Shown: positions 53,909 to 63,209, counted from the first letter of the stretch. The stretch: 64,000 nt of DNA from Erythrobacter aurantius (GCF_023823125.1 NZ_CP090949.1:3310001-3374000); one strand, 5' to 3'. Notes: generated by a model from the letters alone, not told the origin. A program made the numbers and translations.

Positions 53909-54984
53909 AGGCGCCGATGCTGGGATCGTGGTTTGGCCGCCAGGAAATGGCCGCACCCGCCGATATCGAGAGCGCGGCGCTGCGTTCCGATCGTTTCCGG
54001 CTGGAACGCGAAGGCGACTGGCGGCGGCTCGAAGACATTATCGCCCGAATGGAAAAGGGCGGGCTCAAGCGGATCGACGATGACGATCTGCTGGCGCTGC
54101 CGACGCTGTACCGAACCGCCGCATCCAGCCTGTCGGTCGCGCGTGAAACTTCGCTTGATCTCGCCACACTGTCCTATCTCGAAAGTCTCGTCCAGCGTGC
54201 GTGGTTTCAAGTCTATGGTCCGCGAAAGGGATTCTTCGCCTGGCTGCGCGAGTTTCTTTTTGGCGGATGGAGCCGCGCGGTGCGCGAAATCTGGCTCGAC
54301 ATCTGCATCGCGCTGTTCGTGATGGTGGCGGGCGCGGTGGTTGGCTGGCTGCTCGTGGTGCAGGATCAGGACTGGTATTATCGCCTTGTCCCCGCCCAGA
54401 TGGCCGGGGGGCGGGTGCCGGGTGCCAGCCGGGAAGAATTGCTTTCCACCTTGCAGGTTGAGGAAAGCACGGGCGGCCTGTCCGCTTTCGCCGCCTATCT
54501 GTTCAGCAACAATGCGGGCGTTTGCATTCTCGCCTTCGCGCTCGGATTTGCATTCGGCATCCCTTCGCTGATGCTCCTGATCCACAACATGGCATTGCTG
54601 GGCGCAGCGCTTTGGCTGTTCAACGAAGCCGGGCTGCTGGTCGAATTCTCGGCCTGGCTGAGCGTGCATGGCACCACCGAACTGTTCGGCATCCTGCTGG
54701 CGGGTGCCGCCGGCCTGCATATCGGGCGGTCGATGGCGTTTCCGGGCGACCGTTCGGTGCTTGATGCGGCGTCTGCCAGCGGCAGGCGGAGCGCGGTGGT
54801 GATGGTGGGCGTGGTGATCATGATGATCGTTGCCGCCTTGCTGGAAGCCTTCCCACGCCAATTGGTCGCCGCATCGGAAAGCCGCTTTGCAATCGGCGGG
54901 GCGTTCCTGACGTTCTGGCTCGCCTATTTCTTCCTCTACAAGCCGCGCAGGCTCGATCATGACACTGCGGAGGAAGCCGCATGA
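53905..54984 (+). CDS. SpoIIM-family (DUF95) membrane protein
   Basis: 359 residues. A soluble N-terminal part of ~120 residues, then about six transmembrane helices. The stretch LFSNNAGVCILAFALGFAFG carries the Asn-rich SpoIIM/YahC pattern and HGTTELFGILLAGAAGLHIG the second conserved patch. Not a sporulation gene here; the family is common beside MoxR/RDD genes. ATGA overlaps on both sides. Confidence 0.87.
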   Translation: MKAPMLGSWFGRQEMAAPADIESAALRSDRFRLEREGDWRRLEDIIARMEKGGLKRIDDDDLLALPTLYRTAASSLSVARETSLDLATLSYLESLVQRAWFQVYGPRKGFFAWLREFLFGGWSRAVREIWLDICIALFVMVAGAVVGWLLVVQDQDWYYRLVPAQMAGGRVPGASREELLSTLQVEESTGGLSAFAAYLFSNNAGVCILAFALGFAFGIPSLMLLIHNMALLGAALWLFNEAGLLVEFSAWLSVHGTTELFGILLAGAAGLHIGRSMAFPGDRSVLDAASASGRRSAVVMVGVVIMMIVAALLEAFPRQLVAASESRFAIGGAFLTFWLAYFFLYKPRRLDHDTAEEAA

Positions 54985-55910
54985 GCAGCGCCGCCCTCGC
55001 GAATGCCGACAAGCGCGCGCGGGTGCTGGTCACGCCCGAGGGCATCGCCGTGCCGGTCAAGGTGGCCTCACGCGCATCGCGGTTTGGCGCGCTGGCACTC
55101 GACTCCATGTTCCTCAACATTGCGCTGGTCCTGTTCCAGATCTTGCTCAGCCTGACTATCGGCGGCGCTGTCGAGGATCTGGCCGATGCGGCCGACCAGT
55201 CGATTTCCGGGGCTGCTGAATTCCTCGTCGTGATCCGGATCCTGTTCGTCTTCATTGCGTGGTACGGGTATTTTCTGGTGCAAGAACTCGGCCCGCGCGG
55301 CGCCACGCTGGGCAAGCGCGCGGTCGGTATCCGCATCGCCGCGCGCGGCGGGGGCAGGCTGACCCCCGAAGCGGTGATCGCCCGCAATCTGCTGCGCGAT
55401 ATCGAGATATTCTATCCGCTGATCTTCATCATCGTCACGCTAATCACCAGCGCCGCCGGGATCGACGGCGGCAGCATGATCTGGGCGGCCTTGCTGTGGT
55501 TCCTTGTGTTCGCGCTGTTCCCGTTCTTCAACAAGGACGCGATGCGCGCAGGCGACGTGATCGCAGGCACTTGGGTGATCGACGCGCCGCGCACCAAGCT
55601 GGCCGAAGCGCTGTCCACCCAAGGCGCCGCTGCCGATGCGACCAGCGAAACCACCGGGGTACGCTATGAGTTCGGTGAAGAAGAGCTGTCGGTCTATGGC
55701 GAGCATGAGTTGCAGACGCTCGAGCGGTTGCTGCGCGAAGCCCGGCCCGAGGCATTGGCCGCAGTCCACGCCACCATCTGCCGCAAGATCGGATGGGATC
55801 CGGGCGCAGGCGACGAACGCGCTTTTCTCGAAGCCTTTTATGCGCAATTGCGTGCCAAGCTCGAAGGCGACATGCGCTTCGGCAAACGCAAGGCGGACAA
55901 GCATTCATGA
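54981..55910 (+). CDS. RDD-family membrane protein
   Basis: 309 residues. The RDD motif region is ASRASRFGALALDSMFLNIA, followed by transmembrane helices and GPRGATLGKRAVGIRI and ARNLLRDIEIFYPLIF, typical of RDD proteins. A cytoplasmic C-terminal ~90 residues follows. Part of the MoxR operon; overlaps the next gene's ATG. Confidence 0.87.
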   Translation: MSSAALANADKRARVLVTPEGIAVPVKVASRASRFGALALDSMFLNIALVLFQILLSLTIGGAVEDLADAADQSISGAAEFLVVIRILFVFIAWYGYFLVQELGPRGATLGKRAVGIRIAARGGGRLTPEAVIARNLLRDIEIFYPLIFIIVTLITSAAGIDGGSMIWAALLWFLVFALFPFFNKDAMRAGDVIAGTWVIDAPRTKLAEALSTQGAAADATSETTGVRYEFGEEELSVYGEHELQTLERLLREARPEALAAVHATICRKIGWDPGAGDERAFLEAFYAQLRAKLEGDMRFGKRKADKHS

Positions 55911-56851
55911 CGATTTCACGGCGCGGATTTGTGGCGGGATCGCTCATCGCGGGGGCGATGCTGCCCGGCTGTTCGCTGCGCCTGCCCGAAGTGACACCGC
56001 CCGAAACGGGTCCGGGCAACCGCTATGCCGCAATGCTGCGCCAGGTCGAAGGCGAAGCGAACGGGACGCTGGGCGTGGAACTGATCAATCTTGCCACGGG
56101 CCGGTCCGTCGGGATCAACCGCGATCGGCGGTTCGGTCATGCTTCATCCTTCAAGCTTTCGCTCGCAGCCAAGGTGTTGCAGCGCCACGCCAGCGGAGAG
56201 GATGATGCGGATCGCCTCGTAACGTGGAGCGAAGCCGATTTGCTGGCCTACGCACCCTTCACCCGCGAACGGATCGGCACCGGGGCCACTATACGCGAAT
56301 TGGCGCGGGCGACGCAGGTGACTTCGGACAACACCGCCGCCAACCTCCTGCTGCGCGAAATTGGCGGCCCGCCGGCGCTCACCGGCTTCTGGCGCTCGAT
56401 TGGCGATGAAGTGAGCAGGGTCGACCGGTGGGAACCGGAGATGAACATCGTCCCGCCGAGCGAATATCGTGACACCACCACCCCGGCCGCCATGGCGCGC
56501 ACCGTGGCGAAGATCGTCTATGGCGATGTGCTGCCGCAGGCTGAGCGGTCCGATCTAAAAAGCTGGATGGTCGAGACCAACACGGGGTTGCGCCGCGTGC
56601 GCGCGGGGCTGCCCGAAGGCTGGGTGGCGGGCGACAAGACCGGCACAAGCGGGCTGATCGGCACCGATGGCAATTACATCGACATCGGGTTCGCAGAAAG
56701 CCCTGACGGGCTGCCGCCGATCATATTCGCCTGCTATCTGAGGGCGCGGCAGGCGGATGACGATATGCAGACCCGCGCCGAGACTGCACTGGCGCGGGTT
56801 GGCGAGGTGATTGTGCGGTTTGCCCGCGATAAATCCGGGCTGATCGACTGA
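55907..56851 (+). CDS. Class A beta-lactamase-like serine hydrolase, probable Tat lipoprotein
   Basis: 314 residues. N-terminal SRRGFVAG twin-arginine motif and lipobox LPGC (Cys22). Active-site motifs: SSFK with nucleophile Ser80, SDN at 140-142, EPEMN with the general base Glu176, and KTG at 244-246. All catalytic elements of a class A beta-lactamase are present. It is translationally coupled to the RDD gene, so it sits as the last gene of the MoxR operon. Whether it hydrolyses antibiotics or cell-wall fragments cannot be told. Confidence 0.9.
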   Translation: MTISRRGFVAGSLIAGAMLPGCSLRLPEVTPPETGPGNRYAAMLRQVEGEANGTLGVELINLATGRSVGINRDRRFGHASSFKLSLAAKVLQRHASGEDDADRLVTWSEADLLAYAPFTRERIGTGATIRELARATQVTSDNTAANLLLREIGGPPALTGFWRSIGDEVSRVDRWEPEMNIVPPSEYRDTTTPAAMARTVAKIVYGDVLPQAERSDLKSWMVETNTGLRRVRAGLPEGWVAGDKTGTSGLIGTDGNYIDIGFAESPDGLPPIIFACYLRARQADDDMQTRAETALARVGEVIVRFARDKSGLID

Positions 56852-58021
56852 TCAATGATCGGGCGTATTGCCCGAACCCGCCCCATCCTCTCCTCCAAAG
56901 ATAGCGACTTCGTTCATCCCGTCGCTGTTGGCGCGGCCGCGATACATGCCGGTGGTGTTGAAGCTGTAAAGAGCGTGGCCCTCGGGCGTGACGAGGATAA
57001 TGCCGCCATCACCGCCAAGCTCGGCAACTTCGGCCATGACGTCATCGGCAGCCCTCTGAGCCCGCCGAGCATGCCAGATCTGGCGAGATGTCTCACCATC
57101 TCCAGTAACCATTTCGCGAAGTTCACCAGTCAGACCATCTTCAGGGATTGGTGTGACAACGGGCGCCTGACCTGCAATCCGCAACCTTGTGCAAATCTCC
57201 TGCGCCACGCCGACGCGGATGAAATATTCACCCCATCCTGTCGCCGAGACCGCGCAGGAGCGGTTGTCCGCATAGGTGCCCGCGCCAATCACCGGGGCAT
57301 CGCCAATGCGGCCCCAACGCTTGCCAGTCATCCCGCCGGTCGACGTGCCCGCCGCCAGATTGCCGTGCTGGTCCAGAGCGACCGCGCCGACCGTTCCGAA
57401 CTTGTGATCGACATCGAGCGCAGACAACTCACGCGCCTTCATCCGTTCGAGCGCCTGCCGCCGGGCCTCCGTCGCGAACCATTCGGGCGGGGTGACTTCA
57501 AACCCGCGTTCGGTCGCAAACTGCTCCGCGCCCTCCCCCATCAGGAAGACGTGCGGGCTGTCGGTGCGCACCATGTCGGCGAGCAGGATCGGGTTCCTTA
57601 CTGTGGTAACGCCCGTCACCGCCCCAGCGCTGCGATCGCGACCGTCCATGATCGAGGCGTCGAGTTCGTTGCGCCCTTCCCATGTGAACACCGCGCCGCG
57701 CCCGGCATTGAACAGCGGCGAATCCTCCATCGGGATGATCGCCGCTTTCACTGCGTCCATCGCGCTGCCGCCTTCGGCCAGCACCTTCGCCCCGGCGTCC
57801 AGCGCCTGCTGCAAGGCTGCCTCATACTCCGCGCGCCGTTCCGGCGTCATGTTGTCCGGGCTGAGCGTGCCTGCCCCGCCGTGGATCGCGATCGACCATT
57901 TGGGAGCTTCGTCCATCGGGGCATCCTTATGCGCCTCGGCATGGGCCGGGGAAAGGGTGGGAAGGAGTGCGAAAAGGCCGGCAGTGATCGCGGCAAGGAC
58001 AGCGTTTTTCATGGGTTGCAT
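56852..58021 (-). CDS. Isoaspartyl peptidase/L-asparaginase (Ntn hydrolase)
   Basis: 389 residues with a signal peptide ending TLSPAHA. The proenzyme cleaves itself before Thr in HKFGTVGAVALDQHGNLAAG; the freed Thr is the nucleophile. SIAIHGGAGT and DSPLFNAGRGAVF are the conserved alpha-subunit motifs and TSTGGMTGKRWGRIGDAPVI the beta-subunit motif. It removes isoaspartyl or asparagine residues. Start ATG 58021 or 58012. It is convergent with the beta-lactamase gene with no gap. Confidence 0.92.
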   Translation of the reverse strand: MQPMKNAVLAAITAGLFALLPTLSPAHAEAHKDAPMDEAPKWSIAIHGGAGTLSPDNMTPERRAEYEAALQQALDAGAKVLAEGGSAMDAVKAAIIPMEDSPLFNAGRGAVFTWEGRNELDASIMDGRDRSAGAVTGVTTVRNPILLADMVRTDSPHVFLMGEGAEQFATERGFEVTPPEWFATEARRQALERMKARELSALDVDHKFGTVGAVALDQHGNLAAGTSTGGMTGKRWGRIGDAPVIGAGTYADNRSCAVSATGWGEYFIRVGVAQEICTRLRIAGQAPVVTPIPEDGLTGELREMVTGDGETSRQIWHARRAQRAADDVMAEVAELGGDGGIILVTPEGHALYSFNTTGMYRGRANSDGMNEVAIFGGEDGAGSGNTPDH

Positions 58022-58073
58022 GGCTAACCCAAAGCGCGGCATTACACCAGCACTTGAAACGGGAGACAACACC

Positions 58074-59021
58074 ATGAGCGCTTTTGGCAAAACCAGCACC
58101 ACCGATGATGTGCTGGCGGGCATTGATCTGAGCGGCAAGACGGTGTTCGTCACCGGCGGCAATTCCGGGCTGGGCCAGGAAACGGGCCGGGCGATGGCCG
58201 CAAGAGGCGCTCACGTCATTCTGGCAGGCCGCGACCAGTCAAAGCTGGATGCGGCGGTGGCCGCGATCAAGGCGGAGCAGCCCGATGCCAAGCTGGAAAC
58301 GATCATCTGTGATCTCGGTTCGCTCGACAGCGTGCGGGCCTGCGGGGCCGAGGCGAATGAGCGGTTCGACAAGATCGACCTGCTGATCAACAATGCAGGC
58401 GTGATGGCCTGCCCGCTGGGCCACACCGCCGACGGGTTCGAAATGCAGTTCGGCACCAATCACCTTGGCCATTTCGTGCTGACCAAATATCTCATGCCGC
58501 TGGTCGAGGCGGGGCAGGACAAGCGGATCGTGAACCTGTCGAGCCGCGCGCATCATATGGCGCCGCTCAATCTCGAAGATCCCAACTTCGAAAGCCGCGA
58601 TTACAACGAATGGGCGAGCTACGGTCAGGCCAAGACGGCCAATGTTCTGTTCAGCGTCGGACTGGAGGATCGCTTCGCTTCGAAAGGCATCAACGCCTAT
58701 GCCGTGCATCCGGGCGGCATCCAGACCAATCTGGGCCGACACATGACCGAAGAGCAGTCGGCAGCCCTCATCGCACGGGTCAGCACAAGCGATCCCGACT
58801 TCGCGTGGAAGACCATCCCGCAAGGTGCAGCGACGCAATGCTGGGCTGCCACCGCGCCCGAGCTCGAAGGCAAAGGCGGAGTTTATTGCGAGGATTGCCA
58901 CGTCGCCGAAGTGGACGACGAAAGCAGCAGCGGCGGTGTGCGCAGTTATGCGCTGGACAAAGGCACTGCCGACGCGCTTTGGGCTCTGAGCGAGCAGCTG
59001 ACGGGAGAAACCTTCGCCTAG
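58074..59021 (+). CDS. Short-chain dehydrogenase/reductase
   Basis: 315 residues, Rossmann fold: NAD(P)-binding TGGNSGLGQ, NNAGVM, and the catalytic YGQAKTAN (Tyr-x3-Lys). It is close to the retinol-dehydrogenase/WW-oxidoreductase-like SDRs (long, with NHLGHFVLTKYLMPL). The substrate is unknown. ATG at 58074 follows GGGAGA. It is convergent with the alpha/beta hydrolase (4-bp overlap). Confidence 0.92.
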   Translation: MSAFGKTSTTDDVLAGIDLSGKTVFVTGGNSGLGQETGRAMAARGAHVILAGRDQSKLDAAVAAIKAEQPDAKLETIICDLGSLDSVRACGAEANERFDKIDLLINNAGVMACPLGHTADGFEMQFGTNHLGHFVLTKYLMPLVEAGQDKRIVNLSSRAHHMAPLNLEDPNFESRDYNEWASYGQAKTANVLFSVGLEDRFASKGINAYAVHPGGIQTNLGRHMTEEQSAALIARVSTSDPDFAWKTIPQGAATQCWAATAPELEGKGGVYCEDCHVAEVDDESSSGGVRSYALDKGTADALWALSEQLTGETFA

Positions 59022-59956
59022 TCGGCAAGGAATTCCCTCAGCAACGCCAGCGTGTCTTTCGATTCCCGCGTCGGCACGATCGCCATGAAGACGTGCGGCG
59101 CGGCTTCGTATTCGTATAGCTTCGCATCCACGCCCGCATCGCGCAGTTTGCCGGTGAAGGTGCGGGAATCGATGATGAAAAGGTCATGCCTGCCGGTCCA
59201 GATGCGCGTCGGCGGCAGCAATGCGAGATCTTCCTTCGCGGTGTAGAGCGGGCTGCATTCAGCGCTCGCCGGATCACGGTCGCCCGCGAACATCTCTCCG
59301 CAAGCGCGCAATGTGCCGATCTTCAGCATCAGGTCATGCGGCTCGACCGCGGCAATCGCCGGATCAGCCATGGTGACGTCGAGCCATGGGGCGAACAGCG
59401 CCAGCTTGCCCGGTTGCGGCCCGCCAGCCTTTGCCAGCCGCAGTGCGAGGCTGAGCGCCATATGCCCGCCCGCGCTATCACCGTTGAGGACAATCTTCGC
59501 CGGATCGTGGCTTTCCGCCAGCTTTGCAAAGGCAGCATCGGCGACGGCATCCTGCACCTGATGCGAATGTTCCGGCACCACCTCGTACATCGGCAGGGTG
59601 ACGCTGACGCCGCATTGCTCGACCATCGCGGCGGCAAGCGGCCAATGCTCCTTGAACATCGGCAGCACGAACCCGCCACCGTGGAAGTAAAGCATGTGCC
59701 ATTCGCCCCGCCCGCTTTTCGGGTGCAGCGTAATGACCTTCTGCCCGGCTGCCTCCCACTGCTCGACATCGAATTTGGCGGAAAAACCCGCAGGCATCGG
59801 CGCGTCGCTTGGCACGCTGCGCTGTTTCATGTGCTCGCGGAATTCCGGCGCCGTGTGCGGAAACACCGGCTTGCGGGTGCTCATCAGCCATTTCACGAGC
59901 CGCATCAGCAGGCTCGGCTTCGCGCTGCGCAATTCGATCGAGGCGTCGGTCAGCAT
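59018..59956 (-). CDS. Alpha/beta hydrolase, HSL (hormone-sensitive lipase)-like esterase
   Basis: 312 residues. Oxyanion motif HGGGFV in MLYFHGGGFVLPM, nucleophile elbow GDSAGG, Asp in GRHDLFIIDS and His in EAAPHVFM. This is the HSL/bacterial esterase group acting on short-chain esters. ATG at 59956 is chosen because GGGGAGAG lies 7 bp upstream. Confidence 0.9.
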   Translation of the reverse strand: MLTDASIELRSAKPSLLMRLVKWLMSTRKPVFPHTAPEFREHMKQRSVPSDAPMPAGFSAKFDVEQWEAAGQKVITLHPKSGRGEWHMLYFHGGGFVLPMFKEHWPLAAAMVEQCGVSVTLPMYEVVPEHSHQVQDAVADAAFAKLAESHDPAKIVLNGDSAGGHMALSLALRLAKAGGPQPGKLALFAPWLDVTMADPAIAAVEPHDLMLKIGTLRACGEMFAGDRDPASAECSPLYTAKEDLALLPPTRIWTGRHDLFIIDSRTFTGKLRDAGVDAKLYEYEAAPHVFMAIVPTRESKDTLALLREFLAD

Positions 59957-60016
59957 CGTGTCTCTCCCCTTGACGCGGAAACTGGACGAGCCAGCCATCA
60001 AGTCAAGGCCGCAGCG

Positions 60017-60805
60017 TCAGGGATTGATCGCGACCACGATCCCTTCGTTTAGCCAGCGGCCCAATATCGCACCGGCGCGCATGGCCGCATTTTGGATTGC
60101 CTCTTCGGAAGGGTCCGGATCGTCACCGATCAGCATTCCGATCAACTCACCATAGCTTGCTCCGCTCTGTATCGCGGCAAAGGCGGCTGCGTGATCGGCT
60201 TCAACGAGGGTGAATGTCGGCCGTTCTCCTTCGCGCCAGACGAGGCAGCATTGCGATTGGGACAAGCCTAAATCGGGCTGCTCATCGCCGCTACCCAGAG
60301 CGCGCCACAGCGCCTCCAGATCATGATCGACCAGCCGCGTCCTGGCCCGCGGTTGCAAGGCCAGCCGCATTTCGCCCCAGTCTTCATCGCCGAAATCCGC
60401 GACAGCATGCGCAAAGTCCTGCGGCGTAAAAGGCTCCCAATCGGGCGCGGTCGCCAGTTCCAGCATCGCCCATTCCAGCCAGACGAGTTCGGCGACCTCG
60501 GGCCTGTCCGCAAACAGGGCCGCGCAGGTCCGGTCAAAGCCCTGCCCCGCCTCGTCGATCGTCCAGCCCGCAGGCGGATTGGCGATTGCATGGTTGATCG
60601 CGGCCTGGGCGAAGGCCCGTTCGCCGACATGAAGCGCCGTGCGCTCAAACGTTTCGGCCAGCGCGCCCATGATCGCCGAACGGTAATTGCCGCGATAGAC
60701 CGCCAGCCCTGCAACCTGGGAATTGCCCCAACCTGCGGGCAGGGGCGCTTCATCGTCGAGCAGCGCGCACAGGAACGCGCCTTGTCGCTCCGCCAGCGAA
60801 GTCAT
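60017..60805 (-). CDS. bufC: BufC-like DUF2063 protein (bufferin maturation partner)
   Basis: 262 residues. N-terminal DUF2063 domain (RQGAFLCALLDDEAPLPAGW, GLAVYRGNYRSAIMGALAET, FERTALHVGERAFAQAA). Members bind the precursor and help MNIO enzymes. It overlaps the bufB stop by four bases, as in other bufferin operons, which supports the role. The C-terminal part is less conserved. Confidence 0.87.
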   Translation of the reverse strand: MTSLAERQGAFLCALLDDEAPLPAGWGNSQVAGLAVYRGNYRSAIMGALAETFERTALHVGERAFAQAAINHAIANPPAGWTIDEAGQGFDRTCAALFADRPEVAELVWLEWAMLELATAPDWEPFTPQDFAHAVADFGDEDWGEMRLALQPRARTRLVDHDLEALWRALGSGDEQPDLGLSQSQCCLVWREGERPTFTLVEADHAAAFAAIQSGASYGELIGMLIGDDPDPSEEAIQNAAMRAGAILGRWLNEGIVVAINP

Positions 60806-61659
60806 GCCGCCACCAGAGCGCTGCCGGCAATGTCGCGCGCACGATCAAGCTCGGCCAGCAATTCGGGTAAGGGTGGAATGTTCTCGTCCCGCTCGATCAT
60901 GGTGGCGACCGGCTGCGGCAACATCGCCATCGCCTGCGCGTAAAGATCCCACACCGGATCGATCACCGGGCGATCATGCGTGTCGATGATGATATCGCGC
61001 TCCGCCGTCGCCGGATCATGGCCCGCAAGGTGAATTTGCCGCACCCGGTCAAGCGGCAGGCCCGCGAGATAATCCCTTGCCGAAAACCCGTGGTTCTGCG
61101 CCGAGACATAGATGTTGTTCACATCCAGCAGCAGATAACACCCCGTTCGCCGTGCCATTTCGGAAAGGAATTCCCACTCGGCCATCTCGTCTTCGGGGAA
61201 GGTCAGATAGCTCGACGGGTTTTCGAACAGCATCGCCCGGCCCAGCGCCTCTTGCGCATGGTCGATATTGGCGCACACCGTATCCAGCGCCTCGCGCGTC
61301 AGGGGCAACGGCAAAAGATCGTGCGAATTGTGCGCGCTGGTGCGCGTCCAGCACAGGTGATCGGACACCCACAGCGGCTCGATCCGCTGCTCCAGCCGTT
61401 TCAGCTTCGCGAGATAATCGTGATCAAGCCCGCCCGCCGATCCGATCGACATCGACACGCCGTGGATGATCACCGGCAGTTTTTCGCGCACCTGCTCCAG
61501 AATGCGCAGCTGCCGCCCGCCTTCGATCATGTAGTTTTCGCTGATCACCTCGACGAAATCGACCGGCACATCGCCCTGCAGAAAATCGTCGTAATGCGTC
61601 CGCCTCAGCCCGAGGCCAAAACCGCCAAACGGCGCAATCGGATCGGATGGGGCAGGCAT
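60802..61659 (-). CDS. bufB: MNIO-family (DUF692) iron oxidase BufB
   Basis: 285 residues. Multinuclear non-heme iron oxidase family motifs are all present: GFGLGLR, EVISENYM, HGVSMSIGS, SDHLCW, FENPSSY, LDVNNIYVSAQNHG, IHLAGHD and DTHD (Fe ligands His, Asp, Glu). Such enzymes turn Cys residues of bufferin precursors into thiooxazole-type groups that bind copper. First gene of a divergent bufBC operon with its own SigF-type promoter. Confidence 0.93.
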   Translation of the reverse strand: MPAPSDPIAPFGGFGLGLRRTHYDDFLQGDVPVDFVEVISENYMIEGGRQLRILEQVREKLPVIIHGVSMSIGSAGGLDHDYLAKLKRLEQRIEPLWVSDHLCWTRTSAHNSHDLLPLPLTREALDTVCANIDHAQEALGRAMLFENPSSYLTFPEDEMAEWEFLSEMARRTGCYLLLDVNNIYVSAQNHGFSARDYLAGLPLDRVRQIHLAGHDPATAERDIIIDTHDRPVIDPVWDLYAQAMAMLPQPVATMIERDENIPPLPELLAELDRARDIAGSALVAA

Positions 61660-61701
61660 GACGGCTCCATAGCAGAATTTATCAAGAGACTCGCATGTGT
61701 G

Positions 61702-61726
61702 TTCGTCCGCCAGCGCACGCGGTTAC
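61702..61726 (-). promoter_or_regulatory. SigF-type promoter for bufBC
   Basis: On the minus strand GTAACC (61726-61721) is followed after 15 bp by CGAA (61705-61702), ~45 bp before bufB. It mirrors the promoter facing bufA. The consensus known for Caulobacter SigF is, as I recall, GTAACC-N16-CGAA; here the spacer is one base shorter. Confidence 0.7.
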
Positions 61727-61761
61727 AGACAGGCGAAATACAAATTTCCGACACCCCGACT

Positions 61762-61787
61762 GTAACCGCCTGCCGAACCGGCGCGAA
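61762..61787 (+). promoter_or_regulatory. SigF-type promoter for bufA-doxX-sigF-nrsF
   Basis: GTAACC (61762-61767), 16 bp, CGAA (61784-61787), about 60 bp before the bufA start. This exactly fits the SigF-type consensus as I recall it, and the sigma factor gene lies in the same operon, so autoregulation is likely. Confidence 0.8.
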
Positions 61788-61849
61788 ATACCGGGCAGTT
61801 CCGGCAATGGTGCCGGAGCGGACGAAACGAAGCCTTCGGGAGAATTGTC

Positions 61850-62131
61850 GTGAAAGCCAAATCGATTGCCGGGATCGCCGGTCTTGCTCTTACTGCCGGG
61901 ATTGCCGCCGGGCTCGCCACCACACCGGTCGCGGCGCAGGGCGCAAAGGAAAAGTGCTACGGCATCGCGCTGGCAGGCAAAAACGATTGCGCTGCAGGCC
62001 CTGGCACCAGCTGCGCCGGAACCTCGACCCGCGATTATCAGGGCAACGCCTGGAAGTATGTCGACAAGGGCACCTGCACCAGCATCGAAACGCCCAAGGG
62101 CAAAGGCTCGCTGACCCCGATCGATCGCTGA
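61850..62131 (+). CDS. bufA: Bufferin precursor peptide BufA (DUF2282)
   Basis: 93 residues. Signal peptide ends TPVAAQ|GAK. The mature part has four Cys in the bufferin arrangement: [29 protein letters not shown] and [11 protein letters not shown]. Bufferins are periplasmic RiPPs that sequester copper after MNIO modification. Start GTG at 61850 with GGGAGAA upstream. It is first in the rightward operon; a hairpin separates it from doxX. Confidence 0.93.
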   Translation: MKAKSIAGIAGLALTAGIAAGLATTPVAAQGAKEKCYGIALAGKNDCAAGPGTSCAGTSTRDYQGNAWKYVDKGTCTSIETPKGKGSLTPIDR

Positions 62132-62147
62132 TCTGCAAACCGGGAAA

Positions 62148-62181
62148 GATCGGCCTGTCAGGCAAAGACAGCGGGCCGATC
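62148..62181 (+). promoter_or_regulatory. Intercistronic hairpin between bufA and doxX
   Basis: GATCGGCC (62148-62155) pairs with GGCCGATC (62174-62181); the 18-nt loop holds an inner TGTC/GACA pair. There is no U-run. It could stabilise or partly terminate the bufA message, giving more precursor than downstream protein. Confidence 0.55.
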
Positions 62182-62202
62182 ATCCTGTCTCAGGAGGAAT
62201 TC

Positions 62203-62676
62203 ATGAACGCTATCACATCCCTTTGGGCACGGCTCACCGGCATCCTGTCAGGCGCCGCCGTCGAAAGCATTGCCCTGTTCACCACCCGCGTCGCACTTGC
62301 CGGGATTTTCTGGCGGTCGTACCAGACCAAGGTGGAAGAAGGCACACTGCTCTCGATCAGCGATGTCCAGTACATCATTTTCGAAAACGAATTTGCGGGC
62401 CTGCCGTTGTCGCCCGATCTCGCCGTGCCACTGACGGTCTATGCCGAATTCGCATTTCCGATCCTGCTGTTCATCGGTTTGTTCAGCCGGATTTCGGCAG
62501 CCGCGCTGGCAGTTATGGCTCTGGTGATCCAGCTTTTCGTGTTTCCGACATGGGATCACTTCTTTGGCTGGGACATCACGGTGCTGGCGCTGGCCGCCAT
62601 CATCATCAGCCGGGGGCCGGGCCTGATCAGCCTCGATACCCTGCTGGGACGGATCACGGGTGTGAAAGCCGCCTGA
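62203..62676 (+). CDS. DoxX-family membrane protein
   Basis: 157 residues, four transmembrane helices with LFTTRVALAGIFWRSYQTKV, YAEFAFPILLFIGLFSR and LFVFPTWDHFFGWDITVLAL, typical of DoxX proteins found in bufferin loci, where they probably handle quinone or electron supply. ATG at 62203 follows AGGAGGAATTC. It is followed by the sigma factor at 1 bp. Confidence 0.9.
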   Translation: MNAITSLWARLTGILSGAAVESIALFTTRVALAGIFWRSYQTKVEEGTLLSISDVQYIIFENEFAGLPLSPDLAVPLTVYAEFAFPILLFIGLFSRISAAALAVMALVIQLFVFPTWDHFFGWDITVLALAAIIISRGPGLISLDTLLGRITGVKAA

Positions 62677-62677
62677 C

Positions 62678-63208
62678 ATGGTCGCGGACGAACCCACCTT
62701 TGCCCGACTGATGATTGCGGCACAGGATGGCGATAAAGTCGCCACCAATGTGCTGCTCTCGGAAGTCGGGCTGTGGCTGGAGCGGTATTTCCGCCGCCGG
62801 GTGCCACCGCATTCCATCGACGATCTGGTTCAGGACGTGCTGATCGCATTCTATACCAAGCGCGCGACCTGGGATCCCGATCGTCCGTTCCTGCCGTGGC
62901 TGGCCGCAATCGCGCGCTATCGTTGGGTCGATCACCTGCGCCGGGTGTACAAGCACGACGGCAAGGAACTGATGGAAGATGACGCCGTAGAAGACAGCGA
63001 AGAAGAAGTGGTGATGGCCCGCGTCAGCCTTGATCGGCTGTTCGGGCAATTGCCGCAGAAGCAGGCGGAAGCGATCGAACTGGTGAAAATCGCCGGATTG
63101 TCGATTAGCGAGGCCGCGCAAAAAACCGGGCAGAGCGAAAGCCTGGTAAAAGTGAATATCCATCGCGGCCTGAAGAAGCTGGCCGCTTTGGTCGAGAAAG
63201 CAGACTGA
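62678..63208 (+). CDS. sigF: ECF sigma factor, SigF-like
   Basis: 176 residues. Sigma-70 region 2 (SIDDLVQDVLIAFYTKRATW, RPFLPWLAAIARYRWVDHLR) and region 4 (LPQKQAEAIELVKIAGLSIS, SESLVKVNIHRGLKKLAALV). Paired with a DUF1109 anti-sigma factor as in the Caulobacter SigF-NrsF system that controls bufferin genes under metal stress. It likely reads the two GTAACC promoters in this locus. Confidence 0.9.
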   Translation: MVADEPTFARLMIAAQDGDKVATNVLLSEVGLWLERYFRRRVPPHSIDDLVQDVLIAFYTKRATWDPDRPFLPWLAAIARYRWVDHLRRVYKHDGKELMEDDAVEDSEEEVVMARVSLDRLFGQLPQKQAEAIELVKIAGLSISEAAQKTGQSESLVKVNIHRGLKKLAALVEKAD

Positions 63209-63209
63209 C

